From NCBI RefSeq assembly GCF_018388425.1, contig NZ_CP074406.1:682001-746000 (forward strand): 64,000 bases of DNA. The letters are read 5' to 3'. The notes under the pieces were generated by a model. That model did not search any database. It worked only from the letters and a program-made list of their open reading frames with translations, and was not told the origin of the DNA. The DNA comes from Nocardioides faecalis (GTDB taxonomy: Bacteria; Actinomycetota; Actinomycetes; Propionibacteriales; Nocardioidaceae). The translations under genes and the position numbers were made by a program. Shown here one piece after another: positions 52,621 through 60,983 of the stretch (positions within the stretch are counted from its first letter, which is position 1; the number at the start of each line of letters is the position of its first letter).

Positions 52621-53346
52621 ATGTCGGATCCCCAGGCGCACATCAAGTCCAACGCGGCGAAGATCAACGAGCTGAACGAGAAGATCCGCTACACGATGTG
52701 GTCGGTCTTCAGGCTCGAGCGACCGCTCGGGGCCGACGACGTGGCGCGCAAGGCCGAGGCCGACGAGGTGGCCGCGCTGTTCGCCGAGCTCGCCGAGGCC
52801 GACGTCGTCGTCCGCGGCGTGTATGACGTCGCCGGCCTGCGTGCCGACGCGGACCTGATGGTCTGGTGGCACGCCGAGTCCAGCGACGCGCTGCAGAGCG
52901 CCTACCACCGGCTGCGCCGCACGGCGTTCGGCTCCCGGCTCGCCCCGGTGTGGTCGCAGATGGCGCTGCACCGCCCCGCGGAGTTCAACCGCAGCCACCT
53001 GCCGGCGTTCCTCGCCGATGAGCGCACCCACGACTACGTGGCCGTCTACCCGTTCGTCCGCTCGTACGAGTGGTACCTGCTGGAGGACGCCGAGCGGCGC
53101 CGCCTGCTCGCCGAGCACGGTCAGATGGCGCGCGGCTTCCCCGACGTGCGGGCCAACACGGTGCCCAGCTTCGCGCTCGGCGACTACGAGTGGATCCTGG
53201 CCTTCGAGGCCGACGACCTGTCCCGCATCGTCGACCTGATGCGGCACCTGCGCGGCTCGGAGACGCGGCGCCACGTGCGCGAGGAGGTGCCCTTCTACAC
53301 CGGGCGCCGCATCGACGTCGGCGATCTGGTGGACCTGCTGCCCTGA
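52621..53346 (+). CDS. hemQ: Coproheme decarboxylase HemQ (chlorite dismutase family)
   Basis: Last step of the coproporphyrin-dependent haem route: removes two propionates of coproheme to give haem b using peroxide. 241 residues with the family hallmarks [30 protein letters not shown], the [20 protein letters not shown] segment and [20 protein letters not shown], which holds the proximal His. Together with hemE and hemY this window gives three steps of that pathway. Confidence 0.96.
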   Translation: MSDPQAHIKSNAAKINELNEKIRYTMWSVFRLERPLGADDVARKAEADEVAALFAELAEADVVVRGVYDVAGLRADADLMVWWHAESSDALQSAYHRLRRTAFGSRLAPVWSQMALHRPAEFNRSHLPAFLADERTHDYVAVYPFVRSYEWYLLEDAERRRLLAEHGQMARGFPDVRANTVPSFALGDYEWILAFEADDLSRIVDLMRHLRGSETRRHVREEVPFYTGRRIDVGDLVDLLP

Positions 53347-53373
53347 GGCGCGCGCCTGGCCCGCAGGTTCGGG

Positions 53374-53402
53374 TTGCAAAGTTCATCGACTTAGTCGACA
53401 AT
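53374..53402 (+). promoter_or_regulatory. Promoter of the leader peptide / cysteine dioxygenase unit
   Basis: TTGCAA (53374-53379), 17-base spacer, GACAAT (53397-53402). Transcription would start near 53409, the ATG of the leader. TCGAC-TTA-GTCGA at 53386-53398 is an inverted repeat overlapping the -10 and could be an operator. Confidence 0.65.
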
Positions 53403-53408
53403 CGAGGC

Positions 53409-53477
53409 ATGTCCGACTCGTCAGCCGCCCGCCACGCCACTTCGCGTGGTGCGCGGCTGCGCTGTCGTCGTCGCTGA
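53409..53477 (+). CDS. Putative leader peptide, cysteine-sensing type
   Basis: 22 codons starting MSDSSAARHATSRG and ending with Leu-Arg-Cys-Arg-Arg-Arg and TGA. Short Arg-rich leader peptides with a Cys near the end precede sulfur and cysteine genes in actinobacteria, and leaderless Cys-containing short ORFs act as cysteine-responsive attenuators in mycobacteria. Its start coincides with the predicted transcript start. The peptide itself probably has no role; its translation would control the hairpin that covers its last codons. Confidence 0.72.
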   Translation: MSDSSAARHATSRGARLRCRRR

Positions 53478-53507
53478 TCGACCTCTGATCCAGCACCGAC
53501 AACGACA
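53463..53507 (+). promoter_or_regulatory. Predicted attenuator hairpin linked to the leader Cys codon
   Basis: TGTCGTCGTCG at 53463-53473, the Cys-Arg-Arg codons, can pair with CGACAACGACA at 53497-53507 with one wobble mismatch. The 3' arm ends three bases before AAGGA, the ribosome site of the dioxygenase gene. Ribosome position on the leader should decide whether it forms. Confidence 0.55.
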
Positions 53508-53524
53508 CCTCAAGGACGTCCCTC

Positions 53525-53974
53525 ATGACGCAGCTCGCCGTGCTGCCGCTGCTCGAGGTCGTGCGTGAGCACGCCGCCGACCCCGACCTGCACCACCTGC
53601 TCGACCCGACCGCCCCCGAACGCTCCTGGGTGCGCCTGCTCACCACCGAGGCCTACGAGCTCTGGCTGATCTCCTGGCCGCCCGGCTCCGGCACCGACTG
53701 GCACGACCACGGATCCGCCGCCGGCGCGTTCACCGTCCTCGCCGGCTCGCTGGTCGAGCACACCTTCGACGGCGGCCTGCGGCTGTTCGACGTGCACGCC
53801 GGCGACGGCAAGGCCTTCAGCGCCGGCTACGCCCACGACGTGCGCAACCCCACCCAGGCGCCCGCGCTGTCGCTGCACGCCTACTCGCCGCGGCTGAGCA
53901 CCATGACCCGGTTCCGCTTCCGCGGCGACCGGCTCGAGCCGCTCGGCGTCGAGCGGGCCGGGGAGGAGTGGTGA
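53525..53974 (+). CDS. Cysteine dioxygenase type I family protein
   Basis: 149-residue cupin. The iron-binding signature is GTDWHDHGSAAGAFTVLAG (two His), with the third His in SAGYAHDVRNPT. Converts cysteine to cysteine sulfinate, or a related thiol. It is preceded by a Cys-containing leader ORF and overlaps the rhodanese gene by 4 bases, which supports a sulfur role. Related thiol dioxygenases act on 3-mercaptopropionate, so the substrate is not fixed. Confidence 0.9.
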   Translation: MTQLAVLPLLEVVREHAADPDLHHLLDPTAPERSWVRLLTTEAYELWLISWPPGSGTDWHDHGSAAGAFTVLAGSLVEHTFDGGLRLFDVHAGDGKAFSAGYAHDVRNPTQAPALSLHAYSPRLSTMTRFRFRGDRLEPLGVERAGEEW

Positions 53975-54393
53975 GCGCCCTGCCCGTCGACGTGAGCCCG
54001 GCGGCGTCGTACGACGGCATCGACGCGATGCTCGCCGACGCCCGGGCCCGGCTGGACCGGATCAGCGCCCGCGCCGCCTTCCAGGAGCTGATCGCCGCCG
54101 ACGGCCTCCTCGTCGACATCCGTCCCGCCGCCCAGCGCGCCGCCGACGGCGAGGTGGACCCCGCTCTGCCGGTGCTGGTGGTGGAGCGCAACGTGCTGGA
54201 GTGGCGCTTCGACCCGCGCAGCGACGCGGCGCTGCCGCAGGCCGGCTTCGGGACCCGGGTGATCGTGCTGTGCCAGGAGGGCTACACCTCCTCGCTGGCC
54301 GCGGAGTCCCTGCAGCGGCTCGGCATCGGTCGGGCCACCGACGTCGTCGGCGGCTTCGCGGCCTGGCGCGCCGCCGGGATGCCCGTGGCCTGA
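53971..54393 (+). CDS. Rhodanese-like domain protein
   Basis: 140 residues, single rhodanese domain. The active-site loop is [16 protein letters not shown] with Cys in [22 protein letters not shown] closes the domain. It moves sulfane sulfur or detects sulfur compounds. The GTG at 53971 overlaps the dioxygenase stop as GTGA, with GGGAGGAG upstream, so a tandem GTG at 53968 is less likely. Works with the dioxygenase in cysteine breakdown. Confidence 0.9.
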   Translation: MSALPVDVSPAASYDGIDAMLADARARLDRISARAAFQELIAADGLLVDIRPAAQRAADGEVDPALPVLVVERNVLEWRFDPRSDAALPQAGFGTRVIVLCQEGYTSSLAAESLQRLGIGRATDVVGGFAAWRAAGMPVA

Positions 54394-54442
54394 CCGCGTG
54401 GGGACCACGTGGGCCCGTGGGGTCGCTGAGTACGCTGGAGAG

Positions 54443-54847
54443 ATGGGTTACCAGGTCGACAAGACGGACGAGGAGTGGCGCGCAGAGCTCACTCCCGAGG
54501 AGTACCAGGTGCTCCGCCAGGCGGGCACCGAGCGCGCCTTCACCGGTGAGTACACCGACACCGAGACCAAGGGTGTCTACAAGTGCAAGGCCTGCCAGGC
54601 CACCCTCTTCGAGTCCGACACGAAGTTCCACTCCGGCTGCGGCTGGCCCAGCTTCTACCAGCCGGTCAGCGACACCATCGAGTACATCGAGGACAAGTCG
54701 CACGGGATGGTGCGCACCGAGGTGCGCTGCGCCAGCTGCGGCTCCCACCTCGGCCACGTCTTCCCCGACGGGTACGGCACCCCGACCGGCGACCGGTACT
54801 GCATCAACTCGATCAGCCTGACGCTGGAGCCCGTCGAGGAGGCCTGA
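54443..54847 (+). CDS. msrB: Peptide-methionine (R)-S-oxide reductase
   Basis: Repairs oxidised methionine in proteins. 134 residues with the zinc pairs CKACQATLF and [25 protein letters not shown], and the catalytic Cys in [12 protein letters not shown] normal MsrB. ATG 54443 follows GGAG. It is 49 bases after the rhodanese stop and may extend that sulfur-related transcript, but a separate promoter is equally possible. Confidence 0.96.
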   Translation: MGYQVDKTDEEWRAELTPEEYQVLRQAGTERAFTGEYTDTETKGVYKCKACQATLFESDTKFHSGCGWPSFYQPVSDTIEYIEDKSHGMVRTEVRCASCGSHLGHVFPDGYGTPTGDRYCINSISLTLEPVEEA

Positions 54848-54918
54848 GCCGGCACGAACCTCGCCGTCGCCGGTGGCGATCGCCGCGGGGGCGGCGGGGC
54901 AGGCCGTAGGCTCCCGCC

Positions 54919-56010
54919 ATGGCCAAGACCCCCGCCGCCGTGGTGACGGCCGGCGACCGCGAGGTCCGGGTGTCCAGCCCGGACCGGGTGATCTACGAGG
55001 CGACCGACTCCACGCCCGAGGTCACCAAGCTGATGGTGGCCGAGTACTTCGTCGCCGTCGGCGAGCCGTTGATGCGCGCCCTGGGCGAGCGGCCCACCGC
55101 ACTGGAGCGGTGGCCGTCCGGGGTCCGCGAGGGCTACCGGCTCGCGACGGGGCCGCGTGACAACGACGCCGAGGCGTTCTACCAGAAGCGCGTGCCCAAG
55201 GGCGCGCCCGACTACCTGGAGTCGGTGGAGATCACCTTCCCCTCGGGCCGCACCGCCGAGGAGGTCTGCCCGACCGAGATCGCGGTCCCCGTGTGGTGCG
55301 CCCAGATGGGCACGCTCACCTTCCACCCCTGGCCCGTACGACGCGCGGCCGTCGACCACCCCGACGAGCTGCGCATCGACCTCGACCCACAGCCCGGCAC
55401 CACCTTCACCGACGTCGTCCGCGTCGCGGGCGTCGTACGCGAGCTGCTCGCCGAGCTCGGGATGACCGGCTACGTCAAGACGTCGGGCAACCGCGGGGTG
55501 CACGTCTACGTGCGGATCGAGCCGCGCTGGGAGTTCACCGACGTGCGGCACGCCGCCATCGGTCTCGGCCGCGAGCTCGCTCGCCGCGACGACCAGGTCA
55601 CCACCGCGTGGTGGAAGGAGGAGCGCGGTGAGCGGATCTTCGTCGACTACAACCAGAACAACCGCGACCGCACCATCGCCTCCGCCTACTCGCTGCGCCC
55701 GCTGCCGGGTGCGCCCGTCTCCACCCCGGTGACGTGGCAGGAGCTGGCCGACCTGAGCGACCCGCGCGGGCTGAACCTGTTCACCGTGCCGGAGCGGGTC
55801 GCCGACGGCTCGCATGCGTGGGCCGGGATGGACGAGGAGGCGTTCTCCCTGGAGCCGCTGCTGGAGCTGTGGCAGGCCCAGGTCGACGCCGGTGAGGGCG
55901 AGCTCAGCTTCCCGCCCGACTACCCGAAGATGCCGGGCGAGCCGCCGCGGGTGCAGCCGTCGAAGAAGGTGGCCGAGCACTGGGACGACGACGGCAACCG
56001 CCGGGACTGA
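54919..56010 (+). CDS. LigD-type DNA polymerase/primase domain protein
   Basis: Stand-alone archaeo-eukaryotic primase-type polymerase of non-homologous end joining. 363 residues with VSSPDRVIYEATDSTPEVTK, the metal-binding DELRIDLDPQPGTTFTDVVR, VKTSGNRGVHVYVRIEPRW and FVDYNQNNRDRTIASAYSLR. It fills gaps with ribonucleotides at broken ends. The matching ligase is 0.6 kb downstream on the other strand. No Ku gene is in the window. Confidence 0.93.
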   Translation: MAKTPAAVVTAGDREVRVSSPDRVIYEATDSTPEVTKLMVAEYFVAVGEPLMRALGERPTALERWPSGVREGYRLATGPRDNDAEAFYQKRVPKGAPDYLESVEITFPSGRTAEEVCPTEIAVPVWCAQMGTLTFHPWPVRRAAVDHPDELRIDLDPQPGTTFTDVVRVAGVVRELLAELGMTGYVKTSGNRGVHVYVRIEPRWEFTDVRHAAIGLGRELARRDDQVTTAWWKEERGERIFVDYNQNNRDRTIASAYSLRPLPGAPVSTPVTWQELADLSDPRGLNLFTVPERVADGSHAWAGMDEEAFSLEPLLELWQAQVDAGEGELSFPPDYPKMPGEPPRVQPSKKVAEHWDDDGNRRD

Positions 56011-56035
56011 CGGTGCCGGGCCCTGGGGCTCCGGC

Positions 56036-56575
56036 TCAGTCCCGGCTGGGCTCGTGCTCGAGCAGGTGCAGCACGGGCACGCCCAGCTTGCGCCGGGCCC
56101 GCGAGGTCCAGTCGACGTGGAAGAACTCCGCGACCAGGTGCGGCTGGGTCAGGATGATCGCCTCCTGGCCGTTGACCTCGCGCACCTTGTCGATGAGCGC
56201 GTCGACCGGGGAGTCGGTGACGACGTCGCGGTCCACGACGGTGCCGCCGGCCGCGCTGAGCGCCTGCACGGACTTCTCGAGGTCGCGGTCGGCCTGCTCG
56301 CGGTACTCCTCGCGCAGGGTCTCGATCTCCTCGCTCGACGGGGTGATCGGCGGGGTCACCAGGTCCGCGCCACCCATGACGCCGAGTGAGGCCTCGACCG
56401 CCGCGGCGGCGTCGGCCATCGGCAGCAGGACGTGGTAGGTGACGTCCGTGGTGGGCTCGGAGTCCAGCTCCTCGTGCAGCGCGCGGACCTGTGCGGCGTC
56501 CGCGGGGGAGAGTGCCTGCTCCACGAGCAGCACGACGGCGTAGCGGTCCGGCAGGGGCCTGGCTTCGGTGCTCAT
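56036..56575 (-). CDS. Hypothetical cytoplasmic protein
   Basis: 179 residues, acidic alpha/beta, beginning STEARPLPDRYAVVLLVEQA. Pattern VTYHVLLPMADAAAAVEASL, a charged helix EEIETLREEYREQADRDLEK and QEAIILTQPHLVAEFFHVDW resemble a nucleotide-binding universal-stress-type fold, but no signature is conclusive. It sits between the two end-joining genes, which may be coincidence. ATG 56575. Confidence 0.7.
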   Translation of the reverse strand: MSTEARPLPDRYAVVLLVEQALSPADAAQVRALHEELDSEPTTDVTYHVLLPMADAAAAVEASLGVMGGADLVTPPITPSSEEIETLREEYREQADRDLEKSVQALSAAGGTVVDRDVVTDSPVDALIDKVREVNGQEAIILTQPHLVAEFFHVDWTSRARRKLGVPVLHLLEHEPSRD

Positions 56576-56615
56576 GGCCCCCATCCTGCAGGCAGTGCCC
56601 ACGCGGGTCGAGGGA

Positions 56616-57746
56616 TCAGACGTCGGCGAGCACGTCCGCGAGGTCGTAGCGCACCGGCACCTCGAGCTGGTCGTAGCCGCACGAGGCCGGCTCCCGGTCC
56701 GGCCGCCAGCGCTTGAAGTGCGCGGTGTGGCGCAGCCGGGTGCCCTCCATGGCGTCGTACTTGACCTCGAGGACGCGCTCGGGACGCAGCGGGGTCAAGG
56801 TGAGGTCCTTGCCCTGGCTCCACCGGCTCTGCGTGCCCGGCACCCGGGAGGGGTTGGCGACCAGGAGCTCCTGCCACCTGCCCCACGGGTGCTCGGCGAT
56901 CGGGCACACCAGCGGCTGCAGCTCCTGCCACAGCTCGGCGCGGCGCTTGGCGGTGAAGCTGGCGGAGACGCCGATGTGCTGCAGCTCGCCGGCGTCGTCG
57001 TACAGGCCCAGCAGCAGGCTGCCCAGCAACGGGTTCTCCGGCGTGCTCGTCTTGTGCTCGCGGTAGCCGGCGAGCACCACGTCCGCGGTCCGCTCGTGCT
57101 TGATCTTCAACATCGTGCGCGCGTTGGGGGAGTACGGCGCGCTCAGCGGCTTGGCGACGACGCCGTCGAGCCCGGCACCCTCGAAGATCTCGAACCACTC
57201 CTGCGCGACGGCCGGGTCGGTGCTGGTCCGGGTCAGGTGGCAGCGCCCGCCCTCGTCGTCGGCGAGGTGCGCGAGTGCCTGCTCCAACGCCGCGCGCCGC
57301 TCGGCGAACGGCCGGTCCAGGTAGGAGACGTCGTCGAGGGCGAGCAGGTCGAAGGCGACGAGCTCCGCCGGCGTCTCCTCCGCCAGCAGCCTCACCCGCG
57401 AGGCGGCCGGGTGGATCCGCTCCTGGAGCACCTCGAACTGCAGGCGCCGTACGCCGTCGGCGGAGTCCTGGGCCACGAAGATCTCCCCGTCCAGCACGCA
57501 GCGCTGCGGCAGCTCGGCCTTGATCGCCGCGACGAGCTCGGGGAAGTAGCGGGTCAGCGGCTTGGTGTTGCGGCTGGCGAGCTCGACCTCGTCGCCGTCG
57601 CGGAAGACGATGCAGCGGAACCCGTCCCACTTCGGCTCGAAGCTCAGTCCCTCGGCGTCGTACCGCAACATCTGAGCGGGGTCCGGAACGCCGGAGACCG
57701 CCTTGGCGAGCATCGGCTGCAGCGGCGGCATCACGGGGAGGTCCAC
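56616..57746 (-). CDS. ATP-dependent DNA ligase (LigD ligase-domain / LigC type)
   Basis: Seals breaks, usually with Ku and the LigD polymerase. 376 residues. MLAKAVSGVPDPAQ, the nucleotidyl Lys in FEPKWDGFRCIVF, RNTKPLTRYFPEL, LDGEIFVAQD, VAKPLSAPY and LKIKHERTADVVLAG are ligase motifs; an OB domain follows. GTG 57746 is chosen; ATG 57731 is the alternative. Separate polymerase and ligase genes are a known alternative to fused LigD. Confidence 0.92.
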   Translation of the reverse strand: MDLPVMPPLQPMLAKAVSGVPDPAQMLRYDAEGLSFEPKWDGFRCIVFRDGDEVELASRNTKPLTRYFPELVAAIKAELPQRCVLDGEIFVAQDSADGVRRLQFEVLQERIHPAASRVRLLAEETPAELVAFDLLALDDVSYLDRPFAERRAALEQALAHLADDEGGRCHLTRTSTDPAVAQEWFEIFEGAGLDGVVAKPLSAPYSPNARTMLKIKHERTADVVLAGYREHKTSTPENPLLGSLLLGLYDDAGELQHIGVSASFTAKRRAELWQELQPLVCPIAEHPWGRWQELLVANPSRVPGTQSRWSQGKDLTLTPLRPERVLEVKYDAMEGTRLRHTAHFKRWRPDREPASCGYDQLEVPVRYDLADVLADV

Positions 57747-57756
57747 GATGCCGAGA

Positions 57757-58416
57757 CTAGGCGGTGGCCCCCGATTCATCGCCCGACCCGGACGGGGCCG
57801 GGGCGCCCGGGGGGAAAGGGGTGACCGGGGCCTGGAGCATGCCGGCGATGGCGTCGCACAGGAAGTGCCCGGCTCCCGGCCACTGTGCCGGCTCGCCGGA
57901 GCGGTGCGCCCGCTCCTCGATCTGCGCGCACGCGGTGGTGACGACGTGCAGCATCAGGCTCGCCCGACCCTCGGCGATCGCCCGGTCCAGGTGCTGCATC
58001 CGTTCGATGATCGAACGCACGATCCGGGTCGCGGCGGGGGCCCGGTCCCCGCTGGCGCGCAGCAGTGCCGCGGCGACGGGGTCGTGCTGCACCTGGTTCA
58101 GGAACCGCGCGCGCCAGCTCGGGGTGGGCAGCGCGGCGAGGTCATCGGTGACCGGGAGGATCAGGGCCTGGATGTCGCCCAGCAGGGAGTCGGAGGCGGC
58201 CAGCAGCCGGGCCCGTTCGGGCTCCACGCTGTCGAGCTGACGGTCCAGCAGGGCACGAAGCAGGCCCTCGCGGCCGCCGAAGTAGTAGCGGACCGCGGAG
58301 TGGTTCGTGTTGCCCGCTGCCTCGGCGACGCGACGGTCCGAGACGTGCGCGATGCCGTCCTCGGCGAAGAGCCGTTCGGCGGCGTCGAGCAGGCTCTCTC
58401 GGGCGTTGCTCCCCAT
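57757..58416 (-). CDS. TetR-family regulator of the duplicated membrane protein
   Basis: 219 residues. ARESLLDAAERLFAEDGIAH and VSDRRVAEAAGNTNHSAVRY YFGGREGLLR-type HTH. A flexible Pro/Ser/Gly tail ends it. It is divergent from the membrane gene, with a perfect palindromic operator between. Typically responds to a drug or lipid-like ligand of the gene it controls. Ten bases before the ligase start, so it may share the ligase transcript. Confidence 0.9.
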   Translation of the reverse strand: MGSNARESLLDAAERLFAEDGIAHVSDRRVAEAAGNTNHSAVRYYFGGREGLLRALLDRQLDSVEPERARLLAASDSLLGDIQALILPVTDDLAALPTPSWRARFLNQVQHDPVAAALLRASGDRAPAATRIVRSIIERMQHLDRAIAEGRASLMLHVVTTACAQIEERAHRSGEPAQWPGAGHFLCDAIAGMLQAPVTPFPPGAPAPSGSGDESGATA

Positions 58417-58481
58417 GGCCCCTCCTGACGTCGGTGTCGCGGGAACCGTAGCCCGTGCCGGCTCCGACAGCCGATTTCGAC

Positions 58482-58505
58482 AGCGTAAGTCATGTGACTT
58501 ACGCT
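58482..58505. promoter_or_regulatory. TetR operator (perfect palindrome) over the membrane-protein promoter
   Basis: Arms AGCGTAAGTCA at 58482-58492 and TGACTTACGCT at 58495-58505, separated by TG. A promoter, TTCGAC (58476-58481) and TACGCT (58500-58505) 18 bases apart, has its spacer and -10 inside the palindrome. Confidence 0.85.
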
Positions 58506-58571
58506 CCTCGGGTGCCGTCGCCACCGACGGCAGGGAGCAGCGGTCCGGGCGGACCGCGCGAGGGAGACAGC

Positions 58572-60761
58572 GTGAGCACGACCTACCAGTCCGACCCCGA
58601 CGGCGAGCGGGGTGCCGCGGGCGTGGGCAGCAGCGCGAGGGAGAAGTACCCGCCGCCGCCCCCCGAGACGCCCGCGGAGCGCAAGGGCCGGCTGATCGCG
58701 CTCTTCGTGATGCCCTTCCTGATCGTCACGATGATGTACGCCACCTACGTGGCGACCATGCACGAGCCGACGTTGCAGGACCTGCCTGTCGCCGTCGTCG
58801 GGACCGGTGCGGCCGCCGAGCAGTTCGCCGAGCAGCTCGAGGACGGCGCCGACGGCGCGCTCGACGTACGGGTCGTCGCCGACGACGCGACCGCGAAGGA
58901 GCTGATCGCGGACCAGGAGGTCACCGGCGCGATCCTGCTGCCCGCCGACGGTGCCCCGGGTGGGGAGGCGACCGTCTACCGCGCGTCCGCGGGCGGCGCG
59001 TCCGCGGCCGGGACCGTGCAGAACCTGCTCGGCCCCGCCGCGCTCGCCGCCGGTTGGACGGTGGCCGACGTCGACCTCGCGCCGCTGCCCGACGGTGACT
59101 CCTCGGGCACGATGGTGCTCTTCGCCGCGATGGGCCTGATGCTCGCCGGCTACGTGCCGCTGAGCACGATCCTGATGGCCGCACCGAACCTGCTGCGGGT
59201 GCGCAAGTTCCTCCCGCTCGCCCTGGGCTGGGGTGCGCTGACCAGCTCACTCGTCTGGTTGATCCTCGGGCCCGTGGTCGGTGCGGTGGACGGCCACTAC
59301 CCGCTCTTCCTGGGGCTCGGCACCCTCGCGGTGACGGCGGTCGGTGTGGCCCAGATGCTGTTCACCAAGGTGCTCGGCCCGTTCGCGGTGCTGCTGGGCA
59401 TGCTCCTGTGGGTCATCTTCGGCATGCCCTCCTCGAACCTGGCGATGCCGGTGCACAGCATGCCCGGCTTCTTCGGCTGGCTGCACGACGTGCTGCCGTT
59501 GCCGGCTGCCGGCGAGGCGCTGCGCGCCGTCATCTACTTCGAGGCCGGTGCCGCCTGGCGTCACGTGGGCGTCCTGGCGGCGTGGCTGGTCGGCGCGACG
59601 CTGCTGGCCGTGCTCAAGGAGCGCCGCTCCGGGCTGCTGGTGGTCGGTGGCCCCCTCTACATCGACCCCGACGCACCGCTGCCGGCACTGTCCGGCGGTC
59701 CGGTGGCGAGCTATCGCAAGCGGTTGTTGGCCGTGGCGGGCTTCCCGCTCGCGATCATGCTCAGCGTGGTGACCCTGATGAGCTTCTCGATGCACGAGCC
59801 GACGGTCGTGGGCATGCCTGTCGCCGTCGTGGGCGACGCGGCGCAGGCGCAGGGTTTCGTCGACGCAATGGGCCCCGGTCTGGGCGACACCACCGAGCTC
59901 GAGGTCCTCGGCTCCGTCGAGGAGGCCGAGGAGCGGCTTGACGAGCAGGACCTGGTGGCGGCCTACGTGCTGCCCGTCGAGCAGGGCGGCGAGGCGCGGC
60001 TGCTGACCGCCGGCGGCGCCGGCGCCGCGCAGCAGAACGCCGTCACCCAGATGTTCCGTGCGGTGGCCGCCGAGAGCGGCGTCGGCCTGCAGGTGCGCGA
60101 CGTCGCCCCGCTGACCGAGGATGACACCGGCGGCAGCAACAGCATGTACGTCGGGATGTCCTGGATCATGGCCGGCTTCCTGTTCCTCACCGTGCTGCGC
60201 GGCGGCGCCCCCGACCTGACCCGCACCCGCGAGCTGCTCCCGCTCGTGGCCGGCTGGTCGGTGGGGATCTCGGTGTGGTTGTGGTTCCTGTTCGACGTGC
60301 TGATCGGCGCCGTGAACGGCCATGCCCTGGAGCTGATCGGCTACGGCGCGCTGACGGTCTTCGCGGTCGGCTGGGTGACCGGGGTCTTCACCCGGGTCTT
60401 CGGGCTCGGCGCCCTGGTCCCCGTCATGGTCGTGGTCATGCTGGCCGGGGTGCCTGCGTCCGGTGGTGGGCTGTCGATCTACATGGTCCCCGAGCTGTTC
60501 CGCGCCATCGGCTCCTGGCTGCCGCTGCCTGCGGCCGTCGACATCGCCCGCTCCATCGTCTACTTCGACGGGACCGGAATCGGTCGGGACCTGCTGGTGC
60601 TCGCGGTCTGGGGTGTCATCGGCCTGCTGGTCAACCTGCTCCTGGTCGACCGCTGGGTGAATCGGCCGAGCGCGAAGCCGCACGCGCCGATGGGTCCGCG
60701 GCACGTGCCCGACCGGGGAGCCAAGGACGAGCCGGCGCCGGAGCCGGAGCTCGCCGTCTGA
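58572..60761 (+). CDS. Internally duplicated polytopic membrane protein (YhgE/Pip/ABC-2-like)
   Basis: 729 residues formed by two related halves of about 350. Each has an N-terminal helix, then an external domain opening with MHEPTLQDLPVAVVG (63-77) or MHEPTVVGMPVAVVG (407-421), then about five helices. Such architecture is like YhgE/Pip or ABC-2 permease subunits used in export of lipids or drugs. The TetR gene and operator upstream suggest induction by a toxic compound. No ATPase gene is adjacent. Ends with a charged tail. Confidence 0.75.
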   Translation: MSTTYQSDPDGERGAAGVGSSAREKYPPPPPETPAERKGRLIALFVMPFLIVTMMYATYVATMHEPTLQDLPVAVVGTGAAAEQFAEQLEDGADGALDVRVVADDATAKELIADQEVTGAILLPADGAPGGEATVYRASAGGASAAGTVQNLLGPAALAAGWTVADVDLAPLPDGDSSGTMVLFAAMGLMLAGYVPLSTILMAAPNLLRVRKFLPLALGWGALTSSLVWLILGPVVGAVDGHYPLFLGLGTLAVTAVGVAQMLFTKVLGPFAVLLGMLLWVIFGMPSSNLAMPVHSMPGFFGWLHDVLPLPAAGEALRAVIYFEAGAAWRHVGVLAAWLVGATLLAVLKERRSGLLVVGGPLYIDPDAPLPALSGGPVASYRKRLLAVAGFPLAIMLSVVTLMSFSMHEPTVVGMPVAVVGDAAQAQGFVDAMGPGLGDTTELEVLGSVEEAEERLDEQDLVAAYVLPVEQGGEARLLTAGGAGAAQQNAVTQMFRAVAAESGVGLQVRDVAPLTEDDTGGSNSMYVGMSWIMAGFLFLTVLRGGAPDLTRTRELLPLVAGWSVGISVWLWFLFDVLIGAVNGHALELIGYGALTVFAVGWVTGVFTRVFGLGALVPVMVVVMLAGVPASGGGLSIYMVPELFRAIGSWLPLPAAVDIARSIVYFDGTGIGRDLLVLAVWGVIGLLVNLLLVDRWVNRPSAKPHAPMGPRHVPDRGAKDEPAPEPELAV

Positions 60762-60798
60762 GGGACGCCGGTCGTTCCAAGCCACGCCGAGCGACGCA

Positions 60799-60837
60799 CA
60801 GGCGCGCGGTCCCGCAGGCTGCGGGGCCGCGCGCCTG
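60799..60837. terminator. Strong hairpin downstream of the membrane protein
   Basis: CAGGCGCGCGGTCCCGCAG at 60799-60817 pairs with 60819-60837 with one wobble and a one-base gap, a 19-bp stem. It lies 37 bases after the stop codon and 43 before the tRNA 3' end. Confidence 0.7.
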
Positions 60838-60880
60838 CGTCCTACGGCGAGTCGTGCCGATGCCCTGAGACATCATGTGG

Positions 60881-60953
60881 AGCCGGTGACAGGAATCGAA
60901 CCCGCGACCCTCTTATTACAAGTAAGACGCTCTACCAACTGAGCTACACCGGC
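60881..60953 (-). tRNA. tRNA-Thr, anticodon TGT
   Basis: Read on the minus strand it folds as a cloverleaf: acceptor GCCGGTG/CACCGGC, D stem GCTC/GAGC, anticodon stem TCTTA/TAAGA around CTTGTAA (anticodon TGT, reads ACA), T loop TTCGATT. CCA is not encoded. Two G-U pairs in the T stem. Confidence 0.96.
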
Positions 60954-60983
60954 GCGCGCCCGGAGGCACGCGGGCGATCCTAG

